Origin: Lichenifustis flavocetrariae | Lineage (GTDB): Bacteria > Pseudomonadota > Alphaproteobacteria > Rhizobiales > Beijerinckiaceae | NCBI RefSeq assembly: GCF_026130545.1 | Contig: NZ_JAMOIM010000044.1 | Span: 1 to 39,533 of the forward strand | Length of the DNA stretch: 39,533 bases | Reading direction: 5' to 3' | Shown here: piece after piece, positions 1-8,771 of the stretch | Position numbering within the stretch: position 1 is the first letter of the stretch | How the letters are laid out: each line of letters starts with the position of its first letter | The notes under the pieces: model-generated | What the model was told of the DNA's origin: nothing | What the model saw: the letters and a program-made list of their open reading frames with translations, nothing else | Database searches by the model: none | Translations under genes and position numbers: made by a program

Positions 1-95
1 GCCTCGGCGTGGAAGTCGACGCTGTCGACTAGGGTCCCGTCGACGTCGAAGATCACGGCGGAGGCGTCGAGGATGGGCGGATGAGACTGTGTCAT
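1..95 (-). CDS. HAD-family hydrolase, N-terminal fragment
   Basis: Only the first 31 codons lie in the window; the gene runs off the left edge. The ATG is at 95-93. The translation begins MTQSHPPILDASAVIFDVDG and continues TLVDS, which is motif I of the haloacid dehalogenase superfamily (hhhhDxDGT/VxDS). The first Asp of DVDGT would be the phospho-acceptor nucleophile. Proteins that start this way are usually phosphoglycolate phosphatase-like or beta-phosphoglucomutase-like phosphatases. The substrate cannot be told from this piece. It lies upstream on the same strand as nothing else in the window, and is separated by about 85 bases from the stop of the neighbouring hybrid kinase. Confidence 0.75.
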   Translation of the reverse strand, partial: MTQSHPPILDASAVIFDVDGTLVDSVDFHAE

Positions 96-181
96 GCAGG
101 CCAACGCACCGCCACGTCCGAAAGGTCACGGTCCGGTGAGAACCGTGTCGAGTGGTAGCAAGCCGATACGGCCCAAGGCTT

Positions 182-3046
182 CTACTTAGGGGGCGTGCCG
201 GTGCGTGACACCCGCTGGAGCATTCGGGAGAGTTGGTCGGCCGAGTACGGCTTGTGCAGCAGCTCGAACCCGTGCGGTCCCTCCTGCGCCAACACGTGAC
301 TGTAGCCGCTGGTGAGGAGGATAGGCAGCTTCGGATACCGATCGCGCAGGACCTTGGCTAGTTCCACGCCTCCCATGCCGGGCATGACGACGTCCGAGAA
401 AACGACGTCGAACCCGGCGCCCTCGCGGCCGATCACATCGAGGGCTTCCTCGCCCGTCCCGACCCAGGTCGTCACGTAGCCTAGGTCCTGGAGGATCTGC
501 GTCGAGAACCGTCCGACCTCCACGTTGTCCTCGACAACCAGCACCCGCCTGCCGCCACCGTCCGGGGAGGGAGCGAGGTCACGCGAACCGATCGTGTCGA
601 TGACTTCGATTGGCGGAGTGACTTCTGGCAGGTACAGCGTGAAGGTCGCCCCTTGTCCCGGTGCGCTCTCAACCGCGACGTCGCCGCCGGATTGCTTAGT
701 GAAACCGAACACCTGGGACAGGTCGAGTCCGGTTCCCTTTCCGACCTTCTTGGTCGTGAAGAACGGCTCGAAGATGCGGGCCAGGTCCTCGCCGCGAATT
801 CCCGGGCCCGTGTCCGCCAGCGAGATCGTGACGAATGACCCCTTCGCACCGGCGTGCCCGCGAATGGGCGGCATGGGCCCGCCGCCATCGACCCGCAGGG
901 TGACGGTTCCCTCGCCATCCATGGCGTCGCGGGCGTTCACGGCCAGGTTGACCAGCGCCGTCTCGAACTGGCTGACGTCGGCCCGGACGTAACAAGGTCG
1001 CCCAACAGTTTCGATCAGGATGAGGATGCGCGCGCCAGTGACGTTGTCGAGAAGGTCGGCGATGGAGCGCAGTCGCGCGCCGACCTCGAACACCTCGGGG
1101 GTCAGCGCCTGGCGTCGGGCGAAGGCGAGGAGTTGCCCCGTCAGCTTGGCGGCACGGTCCACGGTGTCGGAGACGGCATCGACGTAGCGGCGGCGCCGCT
1201 CTTCGGCCAAGCCGGGCCGGCGCAGCAGGTCCACGGACGACCGAATGATGGTGAGCAGATTGTTGAAGTCGTGCGCCACGCCGCCGGTGAGTTGGCCGAC
1301 CGCTTCCATTTTCTGGGCCTGCCGAACGGTCTCCTGTGCCTCCGCCAAATCCGCCTGCTTGCGGAGGCGTTCGGTCACGTCGGTAGCGAACTGGTAGCAG
1401 CCAACCCGTTCGCCGTGCTCGTTCCGGAGCGTCCGGAACTTGACCTCGTAATAGGGGCGAACGCGATCCGGATCGCCGAACTCCTCGATGAAGGTGATCT
1501 CTTCGCCGGCAAGCCCGCGCTCCCAGCCGACCCTGACCTGTTCCCGATGCTCGGGCTGGTCGGCAAGGAGGTCGAGCATGTTGTCGCCGACGACCGGGAG
1601 CACTCCGTAGATGCGTTGGAATTCATCGGCGTTGGCCTTGTTGATGGCGAGGATCTTGTAGTCGAGGTCGATGACCATGATCATGACGTCCGTCGCCTGG
1701 ACCACGTTGGCCAGCAGGTCGCGTTCCGCCGTACGTTCCTCGACGCTGCGCTCCAGCCTGGCGTTCAGATCGCGCATTCGGCCTTCGGCGACGACGCGGT
1801 CATGGATATCGACGGACGTTCCGAACCAACGGGTCACCTCGCCGAATTGCACGTCCCGGTAGGGTTCCGCGCGGGCCAGGAACCACCGGTATTCGCCCGT
1901 GGCGGAACGTATGCGGTTCTCGACGGCGAAGACCCCGCCCGTTCGCCGCGCCTGGTCGAAGGCGTCCATGGTGGCGGCGGCGTCTTCGGGGTGGACGAGG
2001 TCTTTCGCGACCTCCGCCGCGGTGACCGGCTCGAATGCCACGCCAGTGTACGATGTCCACTGGCGATTGAAGAATTCGACTCGTCCTTCAGGGTCGGTGA
2101 TCCAGATCATCTGCGGAACCGAGTCCGCCATGACCCGGAAACGCGCCTCGCTCTCCCGCAAGGCCGCCTCGGCGAGCGTCCTGTCGGTGACGTCCGCGCC
2201 CTCGACGAAGATGCCCGTGACCTCGCCCGCCGCCGTCTTGATCGGCTGGTACACGAAGTCGACATAGTGATCCACCACCGGGCCGCCCGGCTCCGCAACG
2301 ATGGCGATCTTCGCCCCTCTGGCCGCGAACGGCTCGCCGCTTCGGTAGACCTGATCCAGGAGGTCGATATACCCTTGTCCAGCCGCTTCCGGGAGCGCCT
2401 CAGCCACCGACAGGCCAACGACTTCGCGCCCGCCGATCAGCTTCGTATATCCGGGGTTGACGCGCTCGAACGTGTGGTTCGGTTCCCGCAGGAGCGCCAT
2501 GAATGTCGGTGCCTGCTCGAACATCTGACTGAGCCGATGTTCGCTGTCGCGCAGCTTCGCCTCGGCAGTCACGCGCGCCGTCGTCTCGACAACCGTGACG
2601 AGCACGCCCGCGACCTTGCCCTCATCCTCCCGCAGGGGGCTGTACGACAGCGTGAAGTAGGCGTCCTCGATACGCCCGTTCCGGCGAATGGGGTAAAGCG
2701 CGTCCTCGAAATTCAGCGCCTCACCCGCTAGAACGCGGGCGTAGATCGGCTCGTTGATGTGGGCGACTTCGGGCCAGCATTGCAGGGTCGGCTGCCCCAG
2801 GCCGGCGGGATGGCGGTGCCCCATCAACTCGCGATAGCCGTCGTTGTAGATTTGGATCAGGTCCGGACCCCAAAGGGCGATCGCGGGAAAGCCGCCCGAC
2901 ACCATCATGCCGAGTATGGCGGTGAGGCCTTTCGGCCAGCCCTCTACCGCTCCGAGCGACGTCGTCGCCCAGGGGTGGGAGCGGATGAGCGATACCATCT
3001 CACTCGGGCCGGAAAGCCACCCTAACTCCGGTCTGCCCTGGATCAT
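182..3046 (-). CDS. PAS-domain hybrid sensor histidine kinase with C-terminal receiver
   Basis: A 954-residue soluble hybrid kinase with no membrane segment. From the N terminus there is a PAS-like block typical of alphaproteobacterial kinases (about 10-160), a second PAS (about 170-290), a third PAS with the [17 protein letters not shown] pattern (about 300-420), a fourth (about 445-560), then HisKA with H592 in [10 protein letters not shown], HATPase_c and a receiver domain. The predicted phospho-acceptor is D885 in [11 protein letters not shown]. Autophosphorylation at His and transfer to the internal receiver is the expected chemistry; the signal is unknown. One oddity is the ATPase G2 box, which reads GTGLDLS instead of the usual GTGLGLS. 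The start has no clear Shine-Dalgarno; a second Met at residue 17 is possible, but the conserved N-terminal block makes an early start reasonable. Confidence 0.92.
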   Translation of the reverse strand: MIQGRPELGWLSGPSEMVSLIRSHPWATTSLGAVEGWPKGLTAILGMMVSGGFPAIALWGPDLIQIYNDGYRELMGHRHPAGLGQPTLQCWPEVAHINEPIYARVLAGEALNFEDALYPIRRNGRIEDAYFTLSYSPLREDEGKVAGVLVTVVETTARVTAEAKLRDSEHRLSQMFEQAPTFMALLREPNHTFERVNPGYTKLIGGREVVGLSVAEALPEAAGQGYIDLLDQVYRSGEPFAARGAKIAIVAEPGGPVVDHYVDFVYQPIKTAAGEVTGIFVEGADVTDRTLAEAALRESEARFRVMADSVPQMIWITDPEGRVEFFNRQWTSYTGVAFEPVTAAEVAKDLVHPEDAAATMDAFDQARRTGGVFAVENRIRSATGEYRWFLARAEPYRDVQFGEVTRWFGTSVDIHDRVVAEGRMRDLNARLERSVEERTAERDLLANVVQATDVMIMVIDLDYKILAINKANADEFQRIYGVLPVVGDNMLDLLADQPEHREQVRVGWERGLAGEEITFIEEFGDPDRVRPYYEVKFRTLRNEHGERVGCYQFATDVTERLRKQADLAEAQETVRQAQKMEAVGQLTGGVAHDFNNLLTIIRSSVDLLRRPGLAEERRRRYVDAVSDTVDRAAKLTGQLLAFARRQALTPEVFEVGARLRSIADLLDNVTGARILILIETVGRPCYVRADVSQFETALVNLAVNARDAMDGEGTVTLRVDGGGPMPPIRGHAGAKGSFVTISLADTGPGIRGEDLARIFEPFFTTKKVGKGTGLDLSQVFGFTKQSGGDVAVESAPGQGATFTLYLPEVTPPIEVIDTIGSRDLAPSPDGGGRRVLVVEDNVEVGRFSTQILQDLGYVTTWVGTGEEALDVIGREGAGFDVVFSDVVMPGMGGVELAKVLRDRYPKLPILLTSGYSHVLAQEGPHGFELLHKPYSADQLSRMLQRVSRTGTPPK

Positions 3047-3288
3047 GCGATTGACAACTCAACTGCGTCGAATGCTCTGCTGGACGTGACGCGTTCCATA
3101 TCGGATCGCTCTCCCGGGCGCGTGGCATCGGCACTACCAAGCGACAGGGCGTTCCAGTTAAATGTGAGCGTGGAGGCGTCGAGGGGCCGTGAGTTGTTTC
3201 CGGTCATCCAGTCCAACGCCCTCCCGGCGCCGAAAGGTCGACTCATTCGACTGCTTCACACGCGGCCTTCTTCCACGCCGCAGCGAAC

Positions 3289-4434
3289 CTAGATCGTGGT
3301 GGGGAACGAGATCGCCACCCTCACCCCCGCATCGGTGTCGATGTCCAGTTGGCCATTGATCTGCTGCACGAGAGATTTCACCAGGCCAAAGCCAAGCGAG
3401 CCCTCCCTGACAGTTTCCATCCCGGCACCGTCGTCCTGGACGACGATCTCCGCCACCCCCGGACCCTTGCGCTGGGCATAGGTCACGATCGTGCCCGACG
3501 CGGGTGCCGGGAACGCATACTTCACCGCGTTGAGGACGAGTTCGGTGAGCACGATGCCGAGGGGAACCGCCGTGTCGGCCTCGACGAGAAGACCGTCTTC
3601 CGCATGCGTCTCCAGCCGTATGCGACCATCGTCCTCCATGATCAACTTCAGGGACTCGCAAAGGTCACGCACGTAGGTCGCAAGATCGACGTGTTGGGCG
3701 TGCTCGGACTTGCTGAGCAGGTCGTGAACCCGGGCCATCGCGTTGAGGCGGTCCTGGGTGGCATCGAACAGCGCCCTGACGTCCTTGTCGGGCTGCCGAC
3801 GTCCCTGGAGCGCCACAAGGGAGGCGGCGATCGCGAGGCTGTTCTTCGCCCGATGGTTGACCTCAACCATGAGCATCTCTCGCTCGGCCGCGAGCTTGGT
3901 CAGGCGTTCGTTGGCCGCCTCAAGCTCCCGGGTGCGCTCGGCGACACGCGCTTCCAGGCTCGCCGTCAAGGCCCGAAGATCCGTCTCCGCGTCATGCCGC
4001 CGGGTGACGTCCAGGTAGGACAGGAAATGTTGGCTAACCGTACCTTGTCCATCGTGGAGGGGGCTTGCGAACAGCATGGCCCAGAACGGCGAGCCATCCT
4101 TTCGGTACTGTACGATCTCCAATGTCTCGTCGCGATCCTGGGCGATTGCGGCCTTGTACTGTCGGATGGCCTCGGGATCGGTCTTCGCCCCGTTCATGAA
4201 GTGGGGATCTTGGCCGATGAGTTCCTCCACCGTGTAACCCGACAGCTTGGTGAACGCGGCGTTGGCGAACACGATCGGGTTTCCGGGGAGCCGGGCGTCG
4301 GTCACCATCATCGGCATTCGGGTCACCCGGACGGCCTCGACGAAGAAGCCACCCTCCGCACGAACGGACTCGATGTGACGCTCGGAAGCCGTACGCTCCG
4401 GTGTGTCCGCTATGCTTTCCTGGTACTCGTTCAT
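3289..4434 (-). CDS. PAS-HisKA_2 sensor histidine kinase (HRxxN type)
   Basis: A 381-residue cytosolic kinase. A LOV-like PAS domain (about 35-150) is followed by a coiled coil rich in E/R (about 150-185), a HisKA_2 dimerisation domain with H194 in EVNHRAKNS, and a HATPase_c domain with the N box LTELVLNAVKYAFP and a short G box GFGLVKSL. The PAS keeps the shape of LOV domains, but the photoactive Cys motif (GxNCRFLQ) is replaced by GQDPHFMN, so flavin-adduct photochemistry is not expected. The open frame extends upstream to 4623, but that extension looks non-coding; the ATG at 4434 gives MNEYQES and matches the usual length. No partner response regulator is adjacent. HRxxN kinases often feed PhyR-type stress regulators in Rhizobiales (known for the family, not shown here). 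Confidence 0.88.
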   Translation of the reverse strand: MNEYQESIADTPERTASERHIESVRAEGGFFVEAVRVTRMPMMVTDARLPGNPIVFANAAFTKLSGYTVEELIGQDPHFMNGAKTDPEAIRQYKAAIAQDRDETLEIVQYRKDGSPFWAMLFASPLHDGQGTVSQHFLSYLDVTRRHDAETDLRALTASLEARVAERTRELEAANERLTKLAAEREMLMVEVNHRAKNSLAIAASLVALQGRRQPDKDVRALFDATQDRLNAMARVHDLLSKSEHAQHVDLATYVRDLCESLKLIMEDDGRIRLETHAEDGLLVEADTAVPLGIVLTELVLNAVKYAFPAPASGTIVTYAQRKGPGVAEIVVQDDGAGMETVREGSLGFGLVKSLVQQINGQLDIDTDAGVRVAISFPTTI

Positions 4435-4705
4435 GTCCCATCCATGAGGCCGCACGCGGACCCCTGTTGTCAGCTCTCCTGAGCAGGCCCCGGACGCTAG
4501 CATGCGAAGTTTGCCTTGGCTGCAAGAGCCATGACAAGCGAAGACGTGCGACGCCCTTGTGAAATGGAAGGCCGATTGATTGCAGGTTTGACGGAGCCTT
4601 TCCGTCCTGGGCTGCCCCGGCAACGGGCTGTCCTCCGAAACACGGCTCGCGGCAGGTCCAGCTTACGGATGGTGTCGCAGCGCTGACCGATACGATCATG
4701 GTCTA

Positions 4706-5278
4706 TCAAGTCGCACACCACGCGGAACGCTCACGGGCTCTAACCGGCGGCTTGCGCGGGACGTCATCGCGACGTAGCTCGATGGCGATGGCTGCTACGC
4801 GGTCTTCCGCATCGTGCTGGAAGCGCGCGACCTCGACGCGCACCTGGTCCATCAGGGTCTTGCCCCGCCCCGAATCGATGCTGGCCGCCCCGGCCGCCGG
4901 GCCCTGCTGACGATAGGTGGAGATCGTGTCGGCCGCCTCTTTCAGGCGATCGGCGACGATGCCGGAGAGCTTGTCGGCGTCCGGGCCGACCAACGCCGCG
5001 ACCTTGGCCCTGTCCGGCGGCACGGCGGCGACGCCCGAACCGTAAGGTTCCAGGTAGTTTTCGCGCCCCGTGATGACGAAGCCCCGTTCTCCCGTCTCGA
5101 CGTCCTTCAGGGCAGACAGGAGGCGTTCCGTGGTGACGATCAGCGACCGGTCGTGTTCGAGCGCTTGCCGATGGCCTTGGTCGCGCAGGTAGGCCCATAC
5201 CGCGACGGCCAGGGACGCCACCAGAATGGAGCCCGTCAGCCAGGGTGCCCAACGCAGCAGGCGGCCGTTGTCGTTCAT
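4706..5278 (-). CDS. CHASE3-domain membrane protein, truncated sensor
   Basis: The protein has 190 residues. One membrane segment (about residues 12-30, APWLTGSILVASLAVAVWAY) is followed by a CHASE3 extracytoplasmic sensor domain with the hallmark ALKDVETGERGFVITG and NYLEPYGSG. In complete receptors CHASE3 is closed by a second membrane helix and then a kinase, cyclase or chemoreceptor output. Here the frame ends soon after the domain with a basic tail (LRRDDVPRKPPVRARERS) and no second helix or output. It is either a truncated receptor left by recombination or a stand-alone sensor domain. Its ATG overlaps the stop of a tiny upstream frame (ATGA), which is weak evidence that it is still translated. 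Confidence 0.7.
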   Translation of the reverse strand: MNDNGRLLRWAPWLTGSILVASLAVAVWAYLRDQGHRQALEHDRSLIVTTERLLSALKDVETGERGFVITGRENYLEPYGSGVAAVPPDRAKVAALVGPDADKLSGIVADRLKEAADTISTYRQQGPAAGAASIDSGRGKTLMDQVRVEVARFQHDAEDRVAAIAIELRRDDVPRKPPVRARERSAWCAT

Positions 5279-5388
5279 CGTTGTTCCCGCAAGCCACGAA
5301 TTGCACCAGGCCCGCCAACCGCAAACTCAACGACCGTTCGGGCGATGTCGCCGGGCGCGGCGCGAAACACGTTGAGCATGCCCGTCAT
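5275..5388 (-). CDS. candidate 37-aa peptide upstream of the CHASE3 gene
   Basis: A short frame starting at the ATG at 5388 (MTGMLNVFRAAPGDIARTVV...) ends in a TGA that overlaps the ATG of the CHASE3 gene by four bases. Such ATGA overlaps usually mean coupled translation. No Shine-Dalgarno of quality is visible and the family is not recognised, so this could be chance in GC-rich DNA. Confidence 0.22.
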   Translation of the reverse strand: MTGMLNVFRAAPGDIARTVVEFAVGGPGAIRGLREQR

Positions 5389-5407
5389 GCCGCCGCTTTG
5401 AAACGAA

Positions 5408-5668
5408 TCACCGCAGCCCTCGGCGACGCATTCCTTCCTCGAACACGGGCCGGCAGGTTGCCGTCAGGCTGGCTCGATTGGCCTTCATGCAAGTCAGTAT
5501 CTTGTCCTCGTCTTCCCCGGCATTGCCGCAGAGGCTGGTGACGTCGGGACCGCACGCGGCCTGCTCCGCATCCGTCACCTGATGCTTTTTCGCGGCGGCC
5601 TGCGCGGGGGAATGAAACGAAAGCAGCAGGCAGGCCCCGATCGCGGCGATCGGAATGTTCTTCGTCAT
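5408..5668 (-). CDS. secreted cysteine-rich repeat (GLG1-like) small protein
   Basis: The protein has 86 residues. A Sec signal peptide (MTKNIPIAAIGACLLLSF..., likely cut after PAQA at about residue 24) is followed by one copy of the cysteine-rich repeat also found in eukaryotic GLG1/Cys_rich_FGFR proteins. The pattern is ACGPDVTSLC, then a short acidic linker, then ILTCMKANRASLTATC. The four Cys residues are placed to form two disulfides in the periplasm. Small proteins of this kind are common in Rhizobiales; their function is not known. The ATG at 5668 has a weak GGAAA upstream. The gene sits alone between two kinase genes on the same strand. Confidence 0.8.
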   Translation of the reverse strand: MTKNIPIAAIGACLLLSFHSPAQAAAKKHQVTDAEQAACGPDVTSLCGNAGEDEDKILTCMKANRASLTATCRPVFEEGMRRRGLR

Positions 5669-5799
5669 CGATGGTTTCCGGGTTTTGCGTGGGAACGGAA
5701 CGTCGAGCGCCGACCCCATTCGTCTTGGTCGATCGAAGCACGTCCGTCCCACATCGGATACGACGTCCACGAAGAGAAGGTTGCAGGCGCCGCGAACCG

Positions 5800-6774
5800 T
5801 CACCCTCCGAGCCTGGCCCTGCTGGTCCTCAGGACGACCGTGACGCCCTCGGAAAACCATTCGAAGACGATGGTGCCGCCGAGTTGGCCCACCACGGCAT
5901 TGATCATTAGCCGGCTGCCGAAGCCGGCTTGCTCGTTCGGAGGCGACACTTCGGGGCCGCCCCGTTCCCTCCAGGTAACCACCGCCCCGTGGTCGTCGCC
6001 GACGCAGGAAACGTCGAGCGTCCCGGTCGCGGTCGAAAGGGATCCGTACTTGATCGAGTTCGTCGCCAGTTCGTGGACGACGAGGGCCAGCGTCGTGGCC
6101 GAGGCTTCGCCGACGAGCAACTCCGGTACGTCGATACGGACGCGCTCCCCGTCGAGCCCGCCGCCGGCATAGGGGGCCAGCAGCACCGCGAGCAGGTCGC
6201 CGAGTTGGGCGGCCCTTTTCGGATCGCCCAGGACCGGCCGGACGAAATCGTGGGCGCGGTTGAGGGCGGCCAGCCTCAGCCTGAGATCCTTCGAAATCTC
6301 CTTCGTCGTCGACGTCGAGCGTTCGGAGATCACGGTCAGGGCGGACGCGATCGTGAACAGGTTCTTGACCCGGTGCCCCATCTCGCCCGCGATCATCTCG
6401 CGCGCCTCCTCCGCCATCTTGCGCTCGGTGACGTCGAGGAAGACCCCGAACATGAGGCGACCGACGATACCCTGCTCGTCTCCCCGGCCGGGCAGAGACC
6501 CAACAAACCTTGTTCCCCAGGATGCGGAAGTCGACCTCGTAGGCGCCCAGCACTTCGCTCGTCGACGCGAACGCGGCCGAATCCAGTCGGGATCCTCGGG
6601 ATGGATGTGGGCGGACAGGTCTCGGAACGTGACCGGCCCAACCGGACCTCCCACGAGTCGTGCGCGCGCTCGTCCATGAAGATCGCGTCGGTATCGACGT
6701 TCCAGGACCAGAGCGCGAAACCCACCGCATCCGTGGCGATCCGCAGGCGTTTGGCGTCCTACACCGCCGGCCAT
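5800..6774 (-). pseudogene. PAS-HWE sensor histidine kinase, frameshifted in the PAS domain
   Basis: The C-terminal two thirds is one clean frame: LDVTERKMAEEAREM, the HWE kinase core with EMGHRVKNLF, the N box VHELATNSIKYGSLS and the family motif TWRERGGPEVSPP. The PAS domain is spread over three frames. AVGFALWSWNVDTDAIF (about 6730-6660) is in one frame. PVTFRDLSAHIHPEDPDW (about 6640-6590) is in the next. EVLGAYEVDFRILGNKVCWV (about 6570-6495) is in the third. The frame then returns for DEQGIVGRLMFG. At least three small indels are needed, near 6650, 6588 and 6490. The 5' end overlaps the stop of the receiver gene, so the pair was probably coupled. The intact kinase core could be made only from an internal start. 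Confidence 0.82.
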
Positions 6775-7170
6775 GTTTTCGTCTGCGGCGCCTCGCCCTC
6801 TCTACGGATCAGCAACATCGAAAGCGCATCGCCCAGCGTGGAACGCTTATAAGGCTTTCGCAGCATCGGAAAGGCAAGGTAGGCATCCTCGACGCCCTTC
6901 CGCCCGTAGCCGGTCGAGAAGACGAACGGCACGCCCTGTGTCGCCAGCGCGTCGGCCACGGGGTAGCTCTTCTCGCCGTTCAGGTTGACGTCGAGGATGG
7001 CCGCGTCAAAATCCTCGGCGCCGATGATCGCGAGCGCCTGATCGACGCGCGGCTGGGCCGACGACCGCGCAGCCCAGTTGGCCAAGCATGTCCTCCAGCA
7101 TCCATGACACCATCACCTCGTCCTCGACGACGAGGATGCGCAGGCCATCCAGCCCGTTCGCCGCGCTCAC
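6759..7170 (-). pseudogene. single-domain response regulator, 2-nt frameshift
   Basis: A stand-alone receiver protein of about 136 residues. The GTG at 7170 overlaps the TGA of the upstream HWE kinase (GTGA, 7167-7170), a coupling arrangement typical of cognate HWE kinase-receiver pairs. The first part reads LRILVVEDEVMVSWMLEDML and GCAVVGPAAR. The second part, in another frame, reads VDQALAIIGAEDFDAAILDV (phospho-acceptor Asp in AAILDVNLNGE), VPFVFSTGYG and the conserved Lys in LRKPY. The frames join cleanly if one CG dinucleotide is restored in the GCGCG run at about 7044-7051. This looks like a two-base slip in a short repeat, real or from sequencing. There is no output domain; such receivers usually relay phosphate or act by protein binding. 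Confidence 0.82.
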
Positions 7171-8207
7171 CCGCCCGTCCCTTCGGAAGCGGGCATCACG
7201 ATCTCGCAGACGACCCCGGTCGGTTCGAAGCCAAGGCGCACGTCGGCGTTCAGGTCCTGGGCCAGGCCTCCCTCGATCAGCCGCCTGCCGAACCCCTTGG
7301 ACAACGGTGGGGACACCGGAGGCCCGCCGCTCTCGCGCCAACGCAACCGGATGCGATCGCCCTTTGGAGCTTCTTCGAGCAACCAGGAGACATCGACCTT
7401 ACCTCCAAAAGGGGTCGACAGCGCGCCGTGTGAGACGGCGTTGCTGGCCAGCTCATGGAAGGCCAGCGTAAGGGTCAACGCCTCCTTCGGATGGAGGGGA
7501 ACCTCGCCGCCCTCGATCGAGACGCGTTCGAGAAGGCCCAAGGGCTCCAGCGTCTGTTCGAGGACCTCGCTCAGGCCGACCTCGTCCCAGTTCTCCGCGC
7601 CGAGCAGGCAGTGGGTCTTCGAAAGCGCCAGGATGCGCCCCTCGAATGCGTCGATGGCCTGCTCGTCCGCCATGCCGCGCAAGGTCTGTCCGGCGATGGC
7701 CAGGACCGTGGCGAGCGTGTTCTGCGTGCGATGGGTGAGTTCGTCGAGGAGCGACCGCAGGCGTTCGTGTTCCTGCTCGCGCCTGGTGATGTCCACGAAG
7801 GAGGCGAAGTGCTGGACCACGGTGCCGCTGTCGTCCCGGACCGGGCTGATGAAGATGGAAACCCAGACCGTGCCGCCGTCCTTGCGATTGAAGCGGACCG
7901 GCGTATCCAGGCCTCGTCCGCCCTCGAAGGCCGTTTGGATTTCCGCCAGCGCCTCGGGGTCGGTGCCGCTTTGGAACAGGAAGTCGAATTTTTGGCCGAG
8001 CACCTCCTGTTCGCCGTAGCCCGTCAGGTCGAGGAAGGCCTGGTTGACGAAGACGATCGGCTTGCCCGGCGCCTGGGCGTCGCAGAACACCATCGGCATC
8101 CGTGTCGTCTCGGCGGCGACGACGAACGGCCCGAGATCGTCACGGAAACCTTCGATTTCGGATTCCGCGTGCTTCTGCTCGCCTGATTTACCGGGCTGGT
8201 GAGACAT
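7167..8207 (-). CDS. PAS-HWE sensor histidine kinase
   Basis: A 346-residue soluble kinase. A LOV-like PAS (about 35-140) is followed by the HWE core with H159 in LLDELTHRTQNTLA, the N box FHELASNAVSHGALS, the WxE signature in LRWRESGGPPVSPP and a C-terminal FGRRLIEGGLA G box. The PAS has GQKFDFLFQ where LOV photoreceptors have GxNCRFLQ. It therefore lacks the adduct-forming Cys and probably senses something other than blue light, or has a structural role. The ATG at 8207 is chosen because GAGGGG lies about ten bases upstream; an in-frame extension to 8246 is unlikely. The stop overlaps the GTG of the receiver gene, which is its likely partner. Its start lies inside the end of the ParD-like gene. 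Confidence 0.9.
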   Translation of the reverse strand: MSHQPGKSGEQKHAESEIEGFRDDLGPFVVAAETTRMPMVFCDAQAPGKPIVFVNQAFLDLTGYGEQEVLGQKFDFLFQSGTDPEALAEIQTAFEGGRGLDTPVRFNRKDGGTVWVSIFISPVRDDSGTVVQHFASFVDITRREQEHERLRSLLDELTHRTQNTLATVLAIAGQTLRGMADEQAIDAFEGRILALSKTHCLLGAENWDEVGLSEVLEQTLEPLGLLERVSIEGGEVPLHPKEALTLTLAFHELASNAVSHGALSTPFGGKVDVSWLLEEAPKGDRIRLRWRESGGPPVSPPLSKGFGRRLIEGGLAQDLNADVRLGFEPTGVVCEIVMPASEGTGG

Positions 8208-8394
8208 GGCCGTCGCTCCCCTCGCGTTCGGACGGGGAACGGACACCGTCGATGGGCTCCTCCCTGTCCAGGAGCCGCAACGCGGCGCGGACGACCTCGC
8301 TCGCCGTGCGGTAGCGGCCGGCGGCGATGCGCGCCGCGACGGAGCGCTCCAGCTCGGGCGTCATGGACACGTTCATGGTCTTGCGCGTCGGCAT
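8188..8394 (-). CDS. orphan ParD-like antitoxin (ribbon-helix-helix)
   Basis: The protein has 68 residues. The first 46 (MPTRKTMNVSMTPELERSV, then AARIAAGRYRTASEVVRAAL) are a ParD/CopG-type ribbon-helix-helix DNA-binding domain, with the usual strand, GRY turn and SEVVRAALRLL helix. Complete ParD antitoxins then carry an acidic toxin-binding tail, and parE follows within a few bases. Here the tail is replaced by a basic, unrelated stretch, and the gene overlaps the start of the HWE kinase by 20 bases. No ParE-like frame is nearby. It may be a leftover of a toxin-antitoxin pair, or a repressor recruited to control the kinase-receiver operon. Confidence 0.75.
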   Translation of the reverse strand: MPTRKTMNVSMTPELERSVAARIAAGRYRTASEVVRAALRLLDREEPIDGVRSPSEREGSDGHVSPAR

Positions 8395-8771
8395 CGATTA
8401 GCCCCGTCGAGGATCAAAAAGACCTGTGCCAACTACTGTTACAAGGCAGGTTTCCCGAATAAAGCGCAAATATCTGGATACTCGAAACGCGTTTTTGCAT
8501 TCGGAACGTGAATGCCCGTCGTCGGTTCAGCCGCTTCGGCAAGTGCCGCGATGGGGGAGTCCGCGGTGCTCCCACGCGGATCAGCACCGCCGTGCGGAGA
8601 AGCCTTTCCATGGAATTCGGACGTTCGCCCTCGTCCGATCGTTTTGATCCGGCCGTGCGGTCGCGATACTTTCGGCCGCGCCTTTGACGCCACCTCCGAA
8701 ACGGGGGTGCCGAGGAGCGGCGGGCCAGAAAACCCGCCGACCCGGACGCTGAAGAACTCGATGGGACGGCG
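8395..8771. promoter_or_regulatory. divergent intergenic region
   Basis: The region lies between the leftward ParD-kinase operon and the rightward LysR gene. I see no gene in it. The part at 8415-8510 is clearly richer in A/T than its surroundings. On the plus strand GGAAC (8503-8507) and GTT (8525-8527) are 17 bases apart, which fits the loose consensus of the general-stress sigma factor EcfG. With so short a motif this may be chance. It is about 245 bases from the LysR start. Confidence 0.3.

Noticed and set aside
854-2731. Long plus-strand frame of 625 codons
   Set aside because: It lies antisense to the hybrid kinase, whose motifs are clear on the minus strand. Long mirror frames are normal in GC-rich DNA; no family features seen.
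3349-4482. Plus-strand frame of 377 codons
   Set aside because: Mirror of the PAS-HisKA_2 kinase gene; no recognisable motif.
5408-6730. Single long frame of 440 codons joining the HWE region to the Cys-rich protein
   Set aside because: Only its middle PAS piece and its last 86 codons look like protein; the last part is a separate gene with its own signal peptide. The rest is out of frame with the kinase.
8503-8527. GGAAC-N17-GTT, possible EcfG promoter
   Set aside because: The motif is short and frequent by chance, it is 245 bases from a dead gene, and no other site of this type was found before live genes.
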